A stretch of 64,000 nucleotides of DNA from Betaproteobacteria bacterium. GTDB taxonomy: Bacteria; Pseudomonadota; Gammaproteobacteria; Burkholderiales; SG8-41. The position numbers and the translations under genes were made by a program. Below the pieces are notes generated by a model that saw only the letters and a list, made by a program, of their open reading frames with translations, made no database searches and was not told where the DNA came from. The stretch covers positions 34,359 through 98,358 of the forward strand of contig JAOTVX010000009.1 in assembly GCA_029863175.1 (NCBI GenBank). The letters are read 5' to 3'. Of the stretch, positions 44,448 through 53,280 are shown in pieces. Every line of letters begins with the position of its first letter. Positions within the stretch are counted from its first letter, which is position 1.

Positions 44448-45851
44448 ATGGCACTAGCGCTAGACCTCGCGAAACGGATCAATTCGCTTTCTTTTAATGA
44501 ATTGCCTAATGAGGCAATTCATTGGGCCAAGATCGGCGTTCTCGACTATCTCGGCGTAACGCTGGCCGGCAGCCGCGAACCGGCGCCCCGCCTCGCGCTG
44601 GAAGCGCTCGGCACTCCCGCGGCCGGCGCGGCCGCGTTGTTCGGGATGGACCGGCGCGTGGGTGCGCTGGATGCCGCAGTCGTGAACGGCACGGCCTCGC
44701 ACGCGCTTGACTTCGATGACTGCAACAACACGTTCGGCGGTCATCCCTCGGCGCCGATCCTCCCCGCGCTGTTCGCGCTCGCCGACGAGGCGGGTGCCAG
44801 CGGCCGTGATTTCCTCACCGCCTATGTCACCGGGTTTGAAGTCGAGACCAAGATCGCACTGGCCGTGCACTTCCACCACTACATGAAGGGCTGGCATCCG
44901 ACAGCCACGCTCGGCGTCTTCGGCTCAGCCGCGGCCTGCGCGAAGCTAATGGGCCTCGACGATGAGCGCACTGCAACCGCGCTCGCCATCGCAGCGTCGA
45001 TGGCCTCTGGCGTCAAGTCCAACTTCGGCACGATGGTGAAGCCGCTGCACGTGGGCCACTGCACGCGCAACGGCCTCTACGCGGCGCAGCTCGCGCGTGC
45101 CGGCTTCACGGCGGGACCGGAGGCCTTCGAGCACAAGCAGGGCTTCTTCAACGTGTTCAACGGCGAGGGCACCTACGACGCCTCGCGCATCCTCACACGC
45201 TGGGCCGATCCGTTCGACATCGTGAGCCCGGGCATCGCGATCAAGCAGTACCCCTGCTGCGGCAGCACGCATCCCGCGCTCGACGCGATCCTCCAGCTCG
45301 CGCGCTGGCACAAGCTCACGCCCGGCGGGATCGAGCGCATCGACGCCTGGATCCACGCCCGCCGGCTCGAGCATACCAACCGCCCCGATCCTCGCAGCGA
45401 GCTCGACGCGAAATTCAGCCTGCAATACTGCCTTGCCCGCGCGGTGACCGACCGCAAGATCATGCTCGAGCACTTTGAAGGTGACGCCCACCGCGACGCC
45501 GCGGTGCGCCAGCTGCTGTCACGGGTGCACGTGGCGCCGTACACGACCGAGCAGTTTCCTGCCGACAACCATTTCGGCGCCGAGGTGCATGTACGCACGA
45601 CCAGCGGCGAGACGTTTACGGCGAAAGTAGACCAGCCGCTGGGACGCACCTCGGCTAATCCGCTGTCGCCCGAGCTCCTGAAGGAGAAGTTCGAAAACTG
45701 CAGCCTGCGCGCCCTGCGATCGGAGCAGGTCACGCAGCTCTATGCCGCGACGCAACGCTTCGAGGAATTGGCGGACGCGCGCGAGCTGAGCGCCATCATC
45801 GTCGCCCCGGCGCAGCGCGCCCGCCGACGTGCTCGTGTCGCCCATGCCTGA
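44448..45851 (+). CDS. MmgE/PrpD family protein (1)
   Basis: 467 aa. MmgE/PrpD proteins are hydrolyases acting on branched tricarboxylates such as 2-methylcitrate. Segments: WAKIGVLDYLGVTLAGSREP, VNGTASHALDFDDCNNTFGG, GWHPTATLGVFGSAAACAKL and IKQYPCCGSTHPALDAILQL. First of three family members in 8.5 kb, and on the same strand as the next two genes. Confidence 0.93.
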   Translation: MALALDLAKRINSLSFNELPNEAIHWAKIGVLDYLGVTLAGSREPAPRLALEALGTPAAGAAALFGMDRRVGALDAAVVNGTASHALDFDDCNNTFGGHPSAPILPALFALADEAGASGRDFLTAYVTGFEVETKIALAVHFHHYMKGWHPTATLGVFGSAAACAKLMGLDDERTATALAIAASMASGVKSNFGTMVKPLHVGHCTRNGLYAAQLARAGFTAGPEAFEHKQGFFNVFNGEGTYDASRILTRWADPFDIVSPGIAIKQYPCCGSTHPALDAILQLARWHKLTPGGIERIDAWIHARRLEHTNRPDPRSELDAKFSLQYCLARAVTDRKIMLEHFEGDAHRDAAVRQLLSRVHVAPYTTEQFPADNHFGAEVHVRTTSGETFTAKVDQPLGRTSANPLSPELLKEKFENCSLRALRSEQVTQLYAATQRFEELADARELSAIIVAPAQRARRRARVAHA

Positions 45852-45855
45852 TTGG

Positions 45856-45978
45856 AAAAAAGTGATGGGTACTGGTGATGAGTAATGGTGATGGAAACTG
45901 GTGATAGGGGCCGCAGAACCGTTTTGTATCACCGGTACTCATCACCATCTCGCATCACCAGTTCTCATCACCATTTTT
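45856..45978. repeat. TGATGAG palindromic array, copy 2
   Basis: Left aaaaaagtgatgggtactgg and further ggtgatga words, centre ccgcagaaccgt, right atcaccggtactcatcacca and complements ending tttttt. Between MmgE/PrpD 1 and the flavoprotein gene. Confidence 0.85.
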
Positions 45979-45999
45979 TGTCATTGAACAGCGTCCATC

Positions 46000-47490
46000 G
46001 TGTCCTATATGAAAGAATATGATGTGCTTGTAGTAGGCAAAGGCAACGCCGCGCTATGCACGGCCCTGTCGGCGCGCGAGCGGGGCGTGAGCGTGGCCAT
46101 GCTGGAGGCCGCGTCAGTAGACGAATCCGGCGGCAACAGCCGTTTCGCCGGCGGCGTGATGCGCTTTGTCTACGAAACCGTGGACGACCTGAAGCGCGTC
46201 ACCGACATCACCGACGAAGAAATCGCCAACAGCGACTTTGGCACCAACACCCGCGAGGAGTTTCTCGACAAGATCTACGAGTTGACCAGCTACCGCACGG
46301 ATCCTGACCTGTCGGAGATCCTGGTCAACAACAGCCTCGACACCATGGTGTGGCTCCGTTCGAAGGGCGTGCGCTTCGTCCCCAACTGGGGGCGCCAATC
46401 CGCAGTCGTCAACGGCAAGCGAAAATTCTTTGGCAACATGCCGATCGAAGTGTCGGGCGGTGGTGCGGGGCTGGTGCAATTCCTCGACGCAGCGGCTAAA
46501 AAAGCCGGCATTCAGGTTTTTTACGAAACCCGCGCCATCGGCCTGATGTACGACGGCGCGACCGTCAGCGGCATGCGCGTGCGCCAGCAGGGCAAGGCGC
46601 TCGAGATGCGCGCGAAGTCCGTCGTGCTCGCCTGTGGCGGCTTCGAAGCCAATCCCGAAATGCGCGCGCGCTATCTCGGACCGGGCTGGGAGCTCGCCAA
46701 GGTGCGCGGCTCGCGCTTCAACGTCGGCGACGGGATCAAGATGGCCCTCGACATCGGCGCCGCGCCGTACGGCAACTGGTCGGGCTGCCACGCCACCGGC
46801 TGGGACCGCTACGCGCCGGAGTTCGGCGACGTCAACGTCGGCGACCAGTTTCAGAAACACAGTTACATCTTCGGCCTGCTGATCAATGCCGACGGCAAGC
46901 GCTTCGTCGACGAAGGCATCGATTTTCACTCCTTCACTTACGCCAAGTACGGCGGCGAGGTGCTGAAACAGCCGGGCCAGTTTGCCTGGCAGGTGTTCGA
47001 CGCCAAGGTGAAGCACCTGCTGCGCTCGGAGTACCGCATCAAGTTCGTAACCAAGGCCACGGCCAACACGCTGGAAGAACTCGCGCCGCAGCTCGAGGGC
47101 GTCAACGCGGAAGAGTTCCTGAAAACCGTGCGCGCCTACAACGCCGCGGTGATGCAGGATGTGCCGTTCGAACACGTGATCAAGGACGGTAAAGGCACGG
47201 TCGGCATCGAGCCGCCGAAATCGAACTGGGCGCAGGCGCTCGACAAGCCACCGTTCGAGGCCTACGCCACGACCTGCGGTATCACCTTCACCTTCGGCGG
47301 CCTGCGAATCGACAAGGACAACGGCCAGGTGCTGGATTCACATCGCCAGCCGATCCCGGGCCTGTATTGCGCCGGCGAAATGGTCGGTGGCCTGTTCTAT
47401 TTCAATTACCCCAGCGGCACGGGCCTGGTATCGGGCTCGGTGTTCGGCCGCCTTGCCGGAACGAGCGCAGCGAAGGCTGCAAGATCCTGA
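46000..47490 (+). CDS. FAD-dependent tricarballylate dehydrogenase-like protein (TcuA type)
   Basis: 496 aa flavoprotein of the succinate dehydrogenase/fumarate reductase flavoprotein class. FAD site VLVVGKGNAALCTALSARER; SGGNSRFAGGVMRF; YATTCGITFTFGGLRIDKDN; GLFYFNYPSGTGLVSGSVFG. TcuA oxidises tricarballylate to cis-aconitate; the electron-transfer partner TcuB is not adjacent. With MmgE/PrpD neighbours a tricarboxylate-like substrate is plausible. Confidence 0.85.
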   Translation: MSYMKEYDVLVVGKGNAALCTALSARERGVSVAMLEAASVDESGGNSRFAGGVMRFVYETVDDLKRVTDITDEEIANSDFGTNTREEFLDKIYELTSYRTDPDLSEILVNNSLDTMVWLRSKGVRFVPNWGRQSAVVNGKRKFFGNMPIEVSGGGAGLVQFLDAAAKKAGIQVFYETRAIGLMYDGATVSGMRVRQQGKALEMRAKSVVLACGGFEANPEMRARYLGPGWELAKVRGSRFNVGDGIKMALDIGAAPYGNWSGCHATGWDRYAPEFGDVNVGDQFQKHSYIFGLLINADGKRFVDEGIDFHSFTYAKYGGEVLKQPGQFAWQVFDAKVKHLLRSEYRIKFVTKATANTLEELAPQLEGVNAEEFLKTVRAYNAAVMQDVPFEHVIKDGKGTVGIEPPKSNWAQALDKPPFEAYATTCGITFTFGGLRIDKDNGQVLDSHRQPIPGLYCAGEMVGGLFYFNYPSGTGLVSGSVFGRLAGTSAAKAARS

Positions 47491-47501
47491 AAACACCATT
47501 G

Positions 47502-47657
47502 GCCACAGAGAACACAGAAAATTCCAAGCAAGAAATAGACAGGATGAACAGGATTAGAGCGAGAATGCTTTTACGTCCTGGGTCGGTTTAATTCTTGTTA
47601 AGCCTGTAAATCCTGTCCATCATATTTTTTCTCTGTGTTCTCTGTGCTCTCTGTGGC
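47502..47657. repeat. Nested palindromic arrays (CACAGAGAA outside, ACAGGATT inside)
   Basis: Outer arms: ccacagagaacacagaaaa (47503-47521) and ctctgtgttctctgtgctct plus ctgtgg (47631-47656). Inner arms: agacaggatgaacaggatta (47537-47556) and taagcctgtaaatcctgtcc (47599-47618). One array family sits inside the other. Confidence 0.8.
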
Positions 47658-47684
47658 TATCGTCTTTTTGAACTGGAGTTGAAC

Positions 47685-49082
47685 ATGGCGCATGACGCCG
47701 GCGACAACCCCTACACCCGCGGCATCGCGGAATTCGTCTCCGGCCTGCGCTACGAGGCGATCCCCGATGACGTGAAGAGCCGCGTGAAGCTCCTCATGCT
47801 CGACTCCCTGGGCTGCGCGCTCTACGGTACCGACCTGCAGTGGTGCCGCATTCTCCAGGATAGCCTCAGCGCCGTGGACGCCACGCGCGTCTGCTCCGTC
47901 TGGGGCACGAATCAGAAGCTTTCCGCCCCGCACGCGGCGCTCGTGAACGGCACTGCCGTGCAAGGCTTCGAGCTCGATGACGTGCATCGCGCCGGCGTGC
48001 TGCACGTGGGCGCAGTGGTGCTGCCGGCGCTCATCGCGGTCACGGAGCTCAAGCCCGGCATGAGCGGCAAGGAATTCCTGACGGCGGCCGTCGCGGGCTA
48101 CGAGATCGGGCCGCGTGTGGGGCTTTGCATGGGCCCCGGGCACATCGCCTCCGGATGGCACTCCGGGGCGACGCTGGGTGTCTTCTCCTCTGCGGCGGGC
48201 GCCGCGCGCGGTCTCAAGCTCGACGCGGAAAAAACCGTGCACGCGCTCGGCATCGCCGGCACCCAGGCGGCGGGACTGATGGCTGCGCAGTTTGGGGCGA
48301 TGGTGAAACGGATGCACGCCGGGCGCTCCTCCCAGAGCGGGCTCTACGGCGCGCTCCTCGCGGCGGGCGGCTTCACAGGTATCGTCAACGTGCTGGAGAG
48401 CGAGTACGGGGGCTTCTGCACGACGCTCTCGCAGTCGCGCGATCATTTCAACCTGACGGAGCTCACCGCAGGGCTTGGCTCGACCTGGCAGACGATGGGT
48501 GTCGCGCTCAAGTTCTACGCCTGCGTCGGCACCAACCACACCACGCTCGATGCGATCCGCGACATGCAGCGCGAGCGGCCCTTCGGCGCCACCGACGTCA
48601 AGAAGATCGTCGTGCACGGCTCCCAGGTTACGGTGAACCACGTCGGCTGGAAGTACGTGCCGCAAGGGCTCACCTCGGCGCAGCTGAACCTCGCCTATTG
48701 CGTTGCGACCTGGCTCATCGAGGGCGACTGCTTCGTGGACCAATTTACCGAGGACAAGGTGGCGGATGCGGCGCGCATGGCCCTCTCCGAGAAGGTCGAA
48801 GTTGTCCACGATCCCGAGATCACCGCGAAAGGCGCGAAGTTCCGCCACTTGGTGCACGTCGAAGCCCATCTGACGGACGGCACAGTGCTCAAGCGCACGG
48901 TGGAAGCCGCGCGCGGCAGTGAAAAAAAGTTCGCCTCCGACGCCGAGATCGTCGAGAAGTTCGAGAAGCTCGCCGTGAAGGCCCTGCCCAAGGCGCAGCT
49001 CGGCAAGCTCCGCGATACCATGCTCGGCCTGGACAAGCTCGGGGATGCGACCGAAATCGCGCGGCTTCTAGCGCGAACCTGA
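47685..49082 (+). CDS. MmgE/PrpD family protein (2)
   Basis: 465 aa. LLMLDSLGCALYGTDLQWC, VNGTAVQGFELDDVHRAGVL, GWHSGATLGVFSSAAGAARG and FYACVGTNHTTLDAIRDMQ align with the first copy but differ in many residues, so these are separate paralogs rather than a recent duplication. ATG 47685 after ctggagttgaac chosen; a TTG six bases upstream is in frame. Confidence 0.93.
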   Translation: MAHDAGDNPYTRGIAEFVSGLRYEAIPDDVKSRVKLLMLDSLGCALYGTDLQWCRILQDSLSAVDATRVCSVWGTNQKLSAPHAALVNGTAVQGFELDDVHRAGVLHVGAVVLPALIAVTELKPGMSGKEFLTAAVAGYEIGPRVGLCMGPGHIASGWHSGATLGVFSSAAGAARGLKLDAEKTVHALGIAGTQAAGLMAAQFGAMVKRMHAGRSSQSGLYGALLAAGGFTGIVNVLESEYGGFCTTLSQSRDHFNLTELTAGLGSTWQTMGVALKFYACVGTNHTTLDAIRDMQRERPFGATDVKKIVVHGSQVTVNHVGWKYVPQGLTSAQLNLAYCVATWLIEGDCFVDQFTEDKVADAARMALSEKVEVVHDPEITAKGAKFRHLVHVEAHLTDGTVLKRTVEAARGSEKKFASDAEIVEKFEKLAVKALPKAQLGKLRDTMLGLDKLGDATEIARLLART

Positions 49083-49116
49083 TATGAAGTTGTCTCGAAA
49101 ATCAAAAACATCATTA

Positions 49117-49190
49117 GCCGCAGATAAACACGGATGTAACGAAAGCAAAAATGTAATCTGGCCGCCGATGAACGCCGATACACTTATGAT
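49117..49190. repeat. Word array, CCGCAGATAA family, copy 2
   Basis: ccgcagataaacacggatg, then gccgccgatgaacgccgata about 30 nt later. As with copy 1 it is immediately followed by a TGATGAG array. Confidence 0.55.
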
Positions 49191-49193
49191 ACG

Positions 49194-49316
49194 AAAGAGA
49201 GTGACGAGTACTGGTAATGAAAGATGGTGATGGAAGATGGTGATAAAGACCGTAGAAATGTGGTCATCACCAATAATCATCACCATCTCTCATCACCACC
49301 ACTCATCACCATTTCC
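49194..49316. repeat. TGATGAG palindromic array, copy 3
   Basis: Left gaaagagagtgacgagtact and ggtgatgg words; centre gaccgtagaaatgtggtc, nearly identical to copy 1; right catcaccatctctcatcacc and further complements. It ends next to the start of the amidohydrolase gene. Confidence 0.85.
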
Positions 49317-49327
49317 TATTGAGTGTT

Positions 49328-50581
49328 ATGAGAGAAGCAACCCAAGACGCCGTATCGCGCGTTGACGAGGACCGCCTGTGGCGGCGCCACCTGGAAATGG
49401 CCGGGATCGGGGCCATTCCCGGCAATGGCGTCAACCGTGCCGCGTTCTCCAGCGAAGACATTGCTGCCCGTAAACGACTCGTCCATTGGGCGCGGGCCCG
49501 CGGATTCTCCGTGTCGGTGGACGACATCGGCAACCTGTTCGTGCGGCGGTCAGGCCACGATGCTCGTGCGGCGCCCGTCATGACCGGCAGCCATATGGAC
49601 AGCCAGCCGCGCGGGGGGCGCTTCGACGGGATTTACGGCGTGCTCGCCGGCCTGGAAGCGCTGGAAGCGATCGACGCGGCGGGCGCGAAAACGCGGCACC
49701 CCATCGAGCTCGTCGCCTGGAGCAATGAGGAAGGCGGGCGCTTCGCGCCATGCACCATGGGCTCGGCGGTTTTCGCGGGCGCCCGGCAGCTTGCAGACTT
49801 TCTGGACGTCAAAGATAACGAGGGCGTTGCTCTGCGTGACGCGTTGCACGATACGCTCACTGCCATGCCGGATGCCGCGCCACACGCGTTCGCCACGCCG
49901 GTCGCGGCCTATGTTGAAGCCCACATCGAGCAGGGCCCGCGCCTCGAGATGGAAAGCAAGACCATCGGTGTCGTCACGGGAATCCAGGGCCTGCGCTGGT
50001 TCAACGTCGAGGTGTTCGGCGAAACGACTCATGCCGGCACCACTCCGCTCAACGTACGCCGGGATGCCCTGCGCGAAGCCGTCGCGATCATCGTCGCGTT
50101 GCACGAGCTGACGCGTGAAGTTGATGACGCGCTGCGGTTCACTGTCGGCCGGATGGTCGTTACTCCAAACTCGCCGAACTCGGTTGCGAGCCACGTCCTA
50201 TTCTCGGTCGACCTGCGCCATCCCGACCCGGCGACCATTCGCAGGCTGGGCGACGCCGTCGAGCCGGTCGTGCGCGGCACAGCGAAGCACTGCAAGGTCA
50301 AGGTGACGCCCACCCTGTGGGACGATCCGTGCGTTTTCGATCCCGGGGTAGTTGATGCGATCGAGCACGCCGCAGAGGCGCTGGGCATCGCCAATATGCG
50401 CATGCCGTCTGGCGCCAGTCACGACGCCATGTACCTGGCACGGGTCTGCCCGACCGGAATGATCTTCGTGCCCTGCGAGCGCGGCGTGAGTCACAACGAG
50501 GCGGAAAATGCAAAGCCCGAAGATCTCGCTGCCGGCGCGCGGGTGCTCACCGCGACGCTGCTGGAACTCGCAAATCGTTGA
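49328..50581 (+). CDS. M20-family Zn-dependent amidohydrolase (N-carbamoyl-L-amino acid hydrolase type)
   Basis: 417 aa. GSHMDSQPRGGRFDGIYGVL carries the first metal His and the bridging Asp; WSNEEGGRFAPCTMGS the Glu pair; AYVEAHIEQGPRLE a further His; GASHDAMYLARVCPTGMIFV and RGVSHNEAE the last ligand. The family hydrolyses N-carbamoyl amino acids, ureidoglycolate or allantoate. ATG 49328 chosen; a TTG nine bases upstream is in frame. The cupin gene follows 30 bp later. Confidence 0.92.
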   Translation: MREATQDAVSRVDEDRLWRRHLEMAGIGAIPGNGVNRAAFSSEDIAARKRLVHWARARGFSVSVDDIGNLFVRRSGHDARAAPVMTGSHMDSQPRGGRFDGIYGVLAGLEALEAIDAAGAKTRHPIELVAWSNEEGGRFAPCTMGSAVFAGARQLADFLDVKDNEGVALRDALHDTLTAMPDAAPHAFATPVAAYVEAHIEQGPRLEMESKTIGVVTGIQGLRWFNVEVFGETTHAGTTPLNVRRDALREAVAIIVALHELTREVDDALRFTVGRMVVTPNSPNSVASHVLFSVDLRHPDPATIRRLGDAVEPVVRGTAKHCKVKVTPTLWDDPCVFDPGVVDAIEHAAEALGIANMRMPSGASHDAMYLARVCPTGMIFVPCERGVSHNEAENAKPEDLAAGARVLTATLLELANR

Positions 50582-50611
50582 CGTTGGATGAGATGACAGG
50601 AGGAGAAAATC

Positions 50612-51376
50612 ATGGTCCAGATGGTGGCAGGCGCGAAAGCACTCAGAGCGCGGCGGATGGTGAAATCGATGGGAACGGGCGAGGAACATTGGCGCACCGA
50701 CTTCATCGGGCAGCGGGGCGAAGGCGTCACGCGTGAGGAGCCGCAGGCTTTTCTCATCGAGATGAGCCCGAACGAGGTAATCGTCCCGCATTTCCATGAG
50801 GTCGATCAGTTCCAGGTCTTCGTCTCGGGTTCGGGCAGCCTGGGGCGGCAGGCTGCCGCGGGGCCGCTCGCCGTTCACTACGCTGACCATCACACCGGTT
50901 ACGGGCCGATCAATGCCAGCGCGCAGGGCTTCTCCTACTTCACGCTGCGCGCGCGAACCGATCCCGGCGCCGTCTACCTGCACAAGCCGGGCTATCGCGA
51001 GCGTCTAAAACCCTCGAAGAAGCGCCACGGTGTCGCGGACGGCATCCCGCTCAGCACCGAGCCCGTGCTGATGAGCCGCAAAGAAATCGCCACCGAAAAG
51101 TTGCTGGGAGATCTGGACGGAAGCGACGGGCTCGCCGCCTCGCTCATACGCATGGGACCCGGCATGACCCTGGCCGGACCGGATCCGGTTGCCACCGGCG
51201 GCCAGCATTATCTCGTCGTCAACGGCAGCCTTGAGATCGGCGGCGGAGAATACGCCGCCTGGTCCACCGTGTTCGTCCCGGCAACCGATCCGGCCCTTGA
51301 GCTTCGCGCCGGGCCCAAAGGACTGGAAGTGCTGCTGTTGCAGTACCCCCGAAAGTCCGTGACGGGTGATGAGTGA
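50612..51376 (+). CDS. Cupin-domain protein
   Basis: 254 aa, two cupin-like barrels. First metal site in VPHFHEVDQFQVFVSGSG (HxH and E), second barrel in GGQHYLVVNGSLEIGGGEYA, which lacks the full His set. No enzymatic assignment possible. ATG 50612 follows acaggaggagaaaatc, an excellent ribosome binding site; likely cotranscribed with the amidohydrolase. Confidence 0.8.
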   Translation: MVQMVAGAKALRARRMVKSMGTGEEHWRTDFIGQRGEGVTREEPQAFLIEMSPNEVIVPHFHEVDQFQVFVSGSGSLGRQAAAGPLAVHYADHHTGYGPINASAQGFSYFTLRARTDPGAVYLHKPGYRERLKPSKKRHGVADGIPLSTEPVLMSRKEIATEKLLGDLDGSDGLAASLIRMGPGMTLAGPDPVATGGQHYLVVNGSLEIGGGEYAAWSTVFVPATDPALELRAGPKGLEVLLLQYPRKSVTGDE

Positions 51377-51470
51377 TGGACAACGAATGACAACTCACGA
51401 CGCACGATTCACGATTTACGATTTACGAGCGACGCAGGGAGCGCTGGAACGCCTCCCCGGCGTCGCCGTG

Positions 51471-52850
51471 TCACTCCGTAACTTCGTCGCCTGGCTGCAG
51501 GCGGTAGTCGAATAGCGCCAGCAGCTCGCCCACGTCTGGCAGCTGTTCCAGCGACCACGCCTTTCTGAGTATCCCCTCGATACGCCCTGGGGAGAGCACC
51601 TTTTGCGCCAGCTCATGGAATTTGCGCTCGACCTCCTGATCGCTTAAAGGCCGCTTCGCGTGCCCTTTGAAATAGCGCGCCTCGGCCGCCTGCTTCTTGC
51701 CGCCGCGACCGGTCATTTCGATGCGGCAGCGCCACTCATCGGGATGCGCCTTCGTGAATGCCGGATTCTCGCGCATCGTCGCGCGCTCGAGCAGGCGCGC
51801 GATGCGGGAATCGGCAACGCGTGCCTTCGCGAAGCTGGCCTCCGTAATGCCGCCATCGATCAAAGCCGCAATCACGCAGTACGGAATGCTGTGGTCCGCG
51901 GTCTCGCGCGTGGCCGGACGCCACAGCGCATTCTTTCGGTCCGTGTAGCGCTCTGCAATCCAGTACGTCTCTATGACAAGCGCCTCGATCTCATCGGGCG
52001 CCATCTTGCCATGCAACTCGAGCGCCACCGTGATCGGTGTTTGAGCGTGAATCACCGCCGGGAAGTACTTGATGTGCGTTTGCGTCACGCGGTACGGACC
52101 GCCTTTGCCACCAAACGGCTGCCACTGGAATTTCCCGAGTGCCCGCCACAGCCCGAACTTGCCCTCGATCGCCTGCTCCGGTCCGGTCAGGCCTTCCCTC
52201 GCGAGCTGCGCGGCGAACACGCCGTTGCGCGAAGCATTGGCCGCCGCGCACCCCTTCCACATGGCCAGCTCGCCCGTGCGCGTCTGCTCGAGCGCCATGT
52301 TCGGGATCACGGCAAGCGCGATTGCGTTGCCCATCTGCTCGCGCCCCAGACCGAACACCTTTGCCGCGCCCACCGCACTGGCGATAACGCCGTAGACCGG
52401 GTGATCCCACCCCTGGTCGCGCAGGACGTTCTCGGTAAGATTGCAGAAAACCTCATAAGCTAGCGTGGCCGCCGTGATGACGGTGCGGCCGTCGGCATGC
52501 ATCGCGTCGGCTGCGGCAAGAACCGCGCCGAAAATGTCACTCGGGTGACCTGCCGATTTGCCGAAGGTCGCGTCGTTGAAGTCGAGATAGCGCATCGCGA
52601 CACCGTTTGCGAACGCCGCGAGATCGGGCGTCGAGGGTTCCTGCGTGCCGAGGATACGCGCCGGGGGATTGCCAACCGCGCGCCGCGCGATGGCGCACGC
52701 GATCTCGACCGGGCGCGCGTCGAATGCACCGGTTGCGCAGCCCAGCGTGTCGATCAACCGGCGCTTGCACTCGTGGACAACGTCCGGGGGCAGCTCTTCG
52801 TAACGCAGCGCGGATGCGTAATCCGCCAGCTGCTCGATCATCGAATCCAT
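51471..52850 (-). CDS. MmgE/PrpD family protein (3)
   Basis: 459 aa on the opposite strand to copies 1 and 2. CKRRLIDTLGCATGAFDARP, FANGVAMRYLDFNDATFGKS, DHPVYGVIASAVGAAKVFGL and RVTQTHIKYFPAVIHAQTPI; the last segment is closer to PrpD (2-methylcitrate dehydratase) than in copies 1 and 2. The ATG at 52850 directly abuts a 16-bp inverted repeat arm and has no ribosome binding site in the usual place. Confidence 0.92.
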   Translation of the reverse strand: MDSMIEQLADYASALRYEELPPDVVHECKRRLIDTLGCATGAFDARPVEIACAIARRAVGNPPARILGTQEPSTPDLAAFANGVAMRYLDFNDATFGKSAGHPSDIFGAVLAAADAMHADGRTVITAATLAYEVFCNLTENVLRDQGWDHPVYGVIASAVGAAKVFGLGREQMGNAIALAVIPNMALEQTRTGELAMWKGCAAANASRNGVFAAQLAREGLTGPEQAIEGKFGLWRALGKFQWQPFGGKGGPYRVTQTHIKYFPAVIHAQTPITVALELHGKMAPDEIEALVIETYWIAERYTDRKNALWRPATRETADHSIPYCVIAALIDGGITEASFAKARVADSRIARLLERATMRENPAFTKAHPDEWRCRIEMTGRGGKKQAAEARYFKGHAKRPLSDQEVERKFHELAQKVLSPGRIEGILRKAWSLEQLPDVGELLALFDYRLQPGDEVTE

Positions 52851-52950
52851 AAAAAATGGGGCCGCGAAGAAACGAAGTTGAAGGAATTTCCCCGGCGCAT
52901 CAACTGTGGTGGCAAGCCGTAGATGTTATTCCACCGCGGCCCCATTTTTT
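52851..52950. repeat. 100-bp element with perfect 16-bp inverted ends
   Basis: aaaaaatggggccgcg (52851-52866) and cgcggccccatttttt (52935-52950) are exact complements. Inside is a nested ggtgg / ccacc hairpin. One end touches the start codon of MmgE/PrpD 3. It could be a leader hairpin, a terminator read the other way, or a miniature inverted-repeat element. Confidence 0.75.
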
Positions 52951-53280
52951 AATCAACGGGGCACGCCGCCCAACTTCCAATAGTTAGCGAAATCGCCAAA
53001 TATCATACCCGCCTGGGCGCCGCGCGGCAGCGGAGACTGAGACGCAAGGTCGTCCCGATGATGAGTGACGGGTAACGAGCGACGAGTACCAGTCGATCTC
53101 ACGATTGACGATTCACGATTCACGGCAGCTTTGGGTGGCGGCGATTCTAGCACGGCAAAACACGCTCCCCTCCACGCCTCCACGATGCGGACAGCCGCTC
53201 GCGTCGCACGACGCCTTGACCGTGTTTGCCACCGCGAACTAAGATCAACGGCACGGTTCAAGCCAAGCGAGGAACGCGAT
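52951..53280. other. Intergenic stretch before the UGSC gene
   Basis: No gene seen. Contains gatgagtgacgggtaacgag and gattgacgattcacgattca word arrays at about 53056-53125, followed by some 100 bp of ordinary sequence leading to the UGSC start with gaggaacgcgat before the ATG. Confidence 0.5.
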
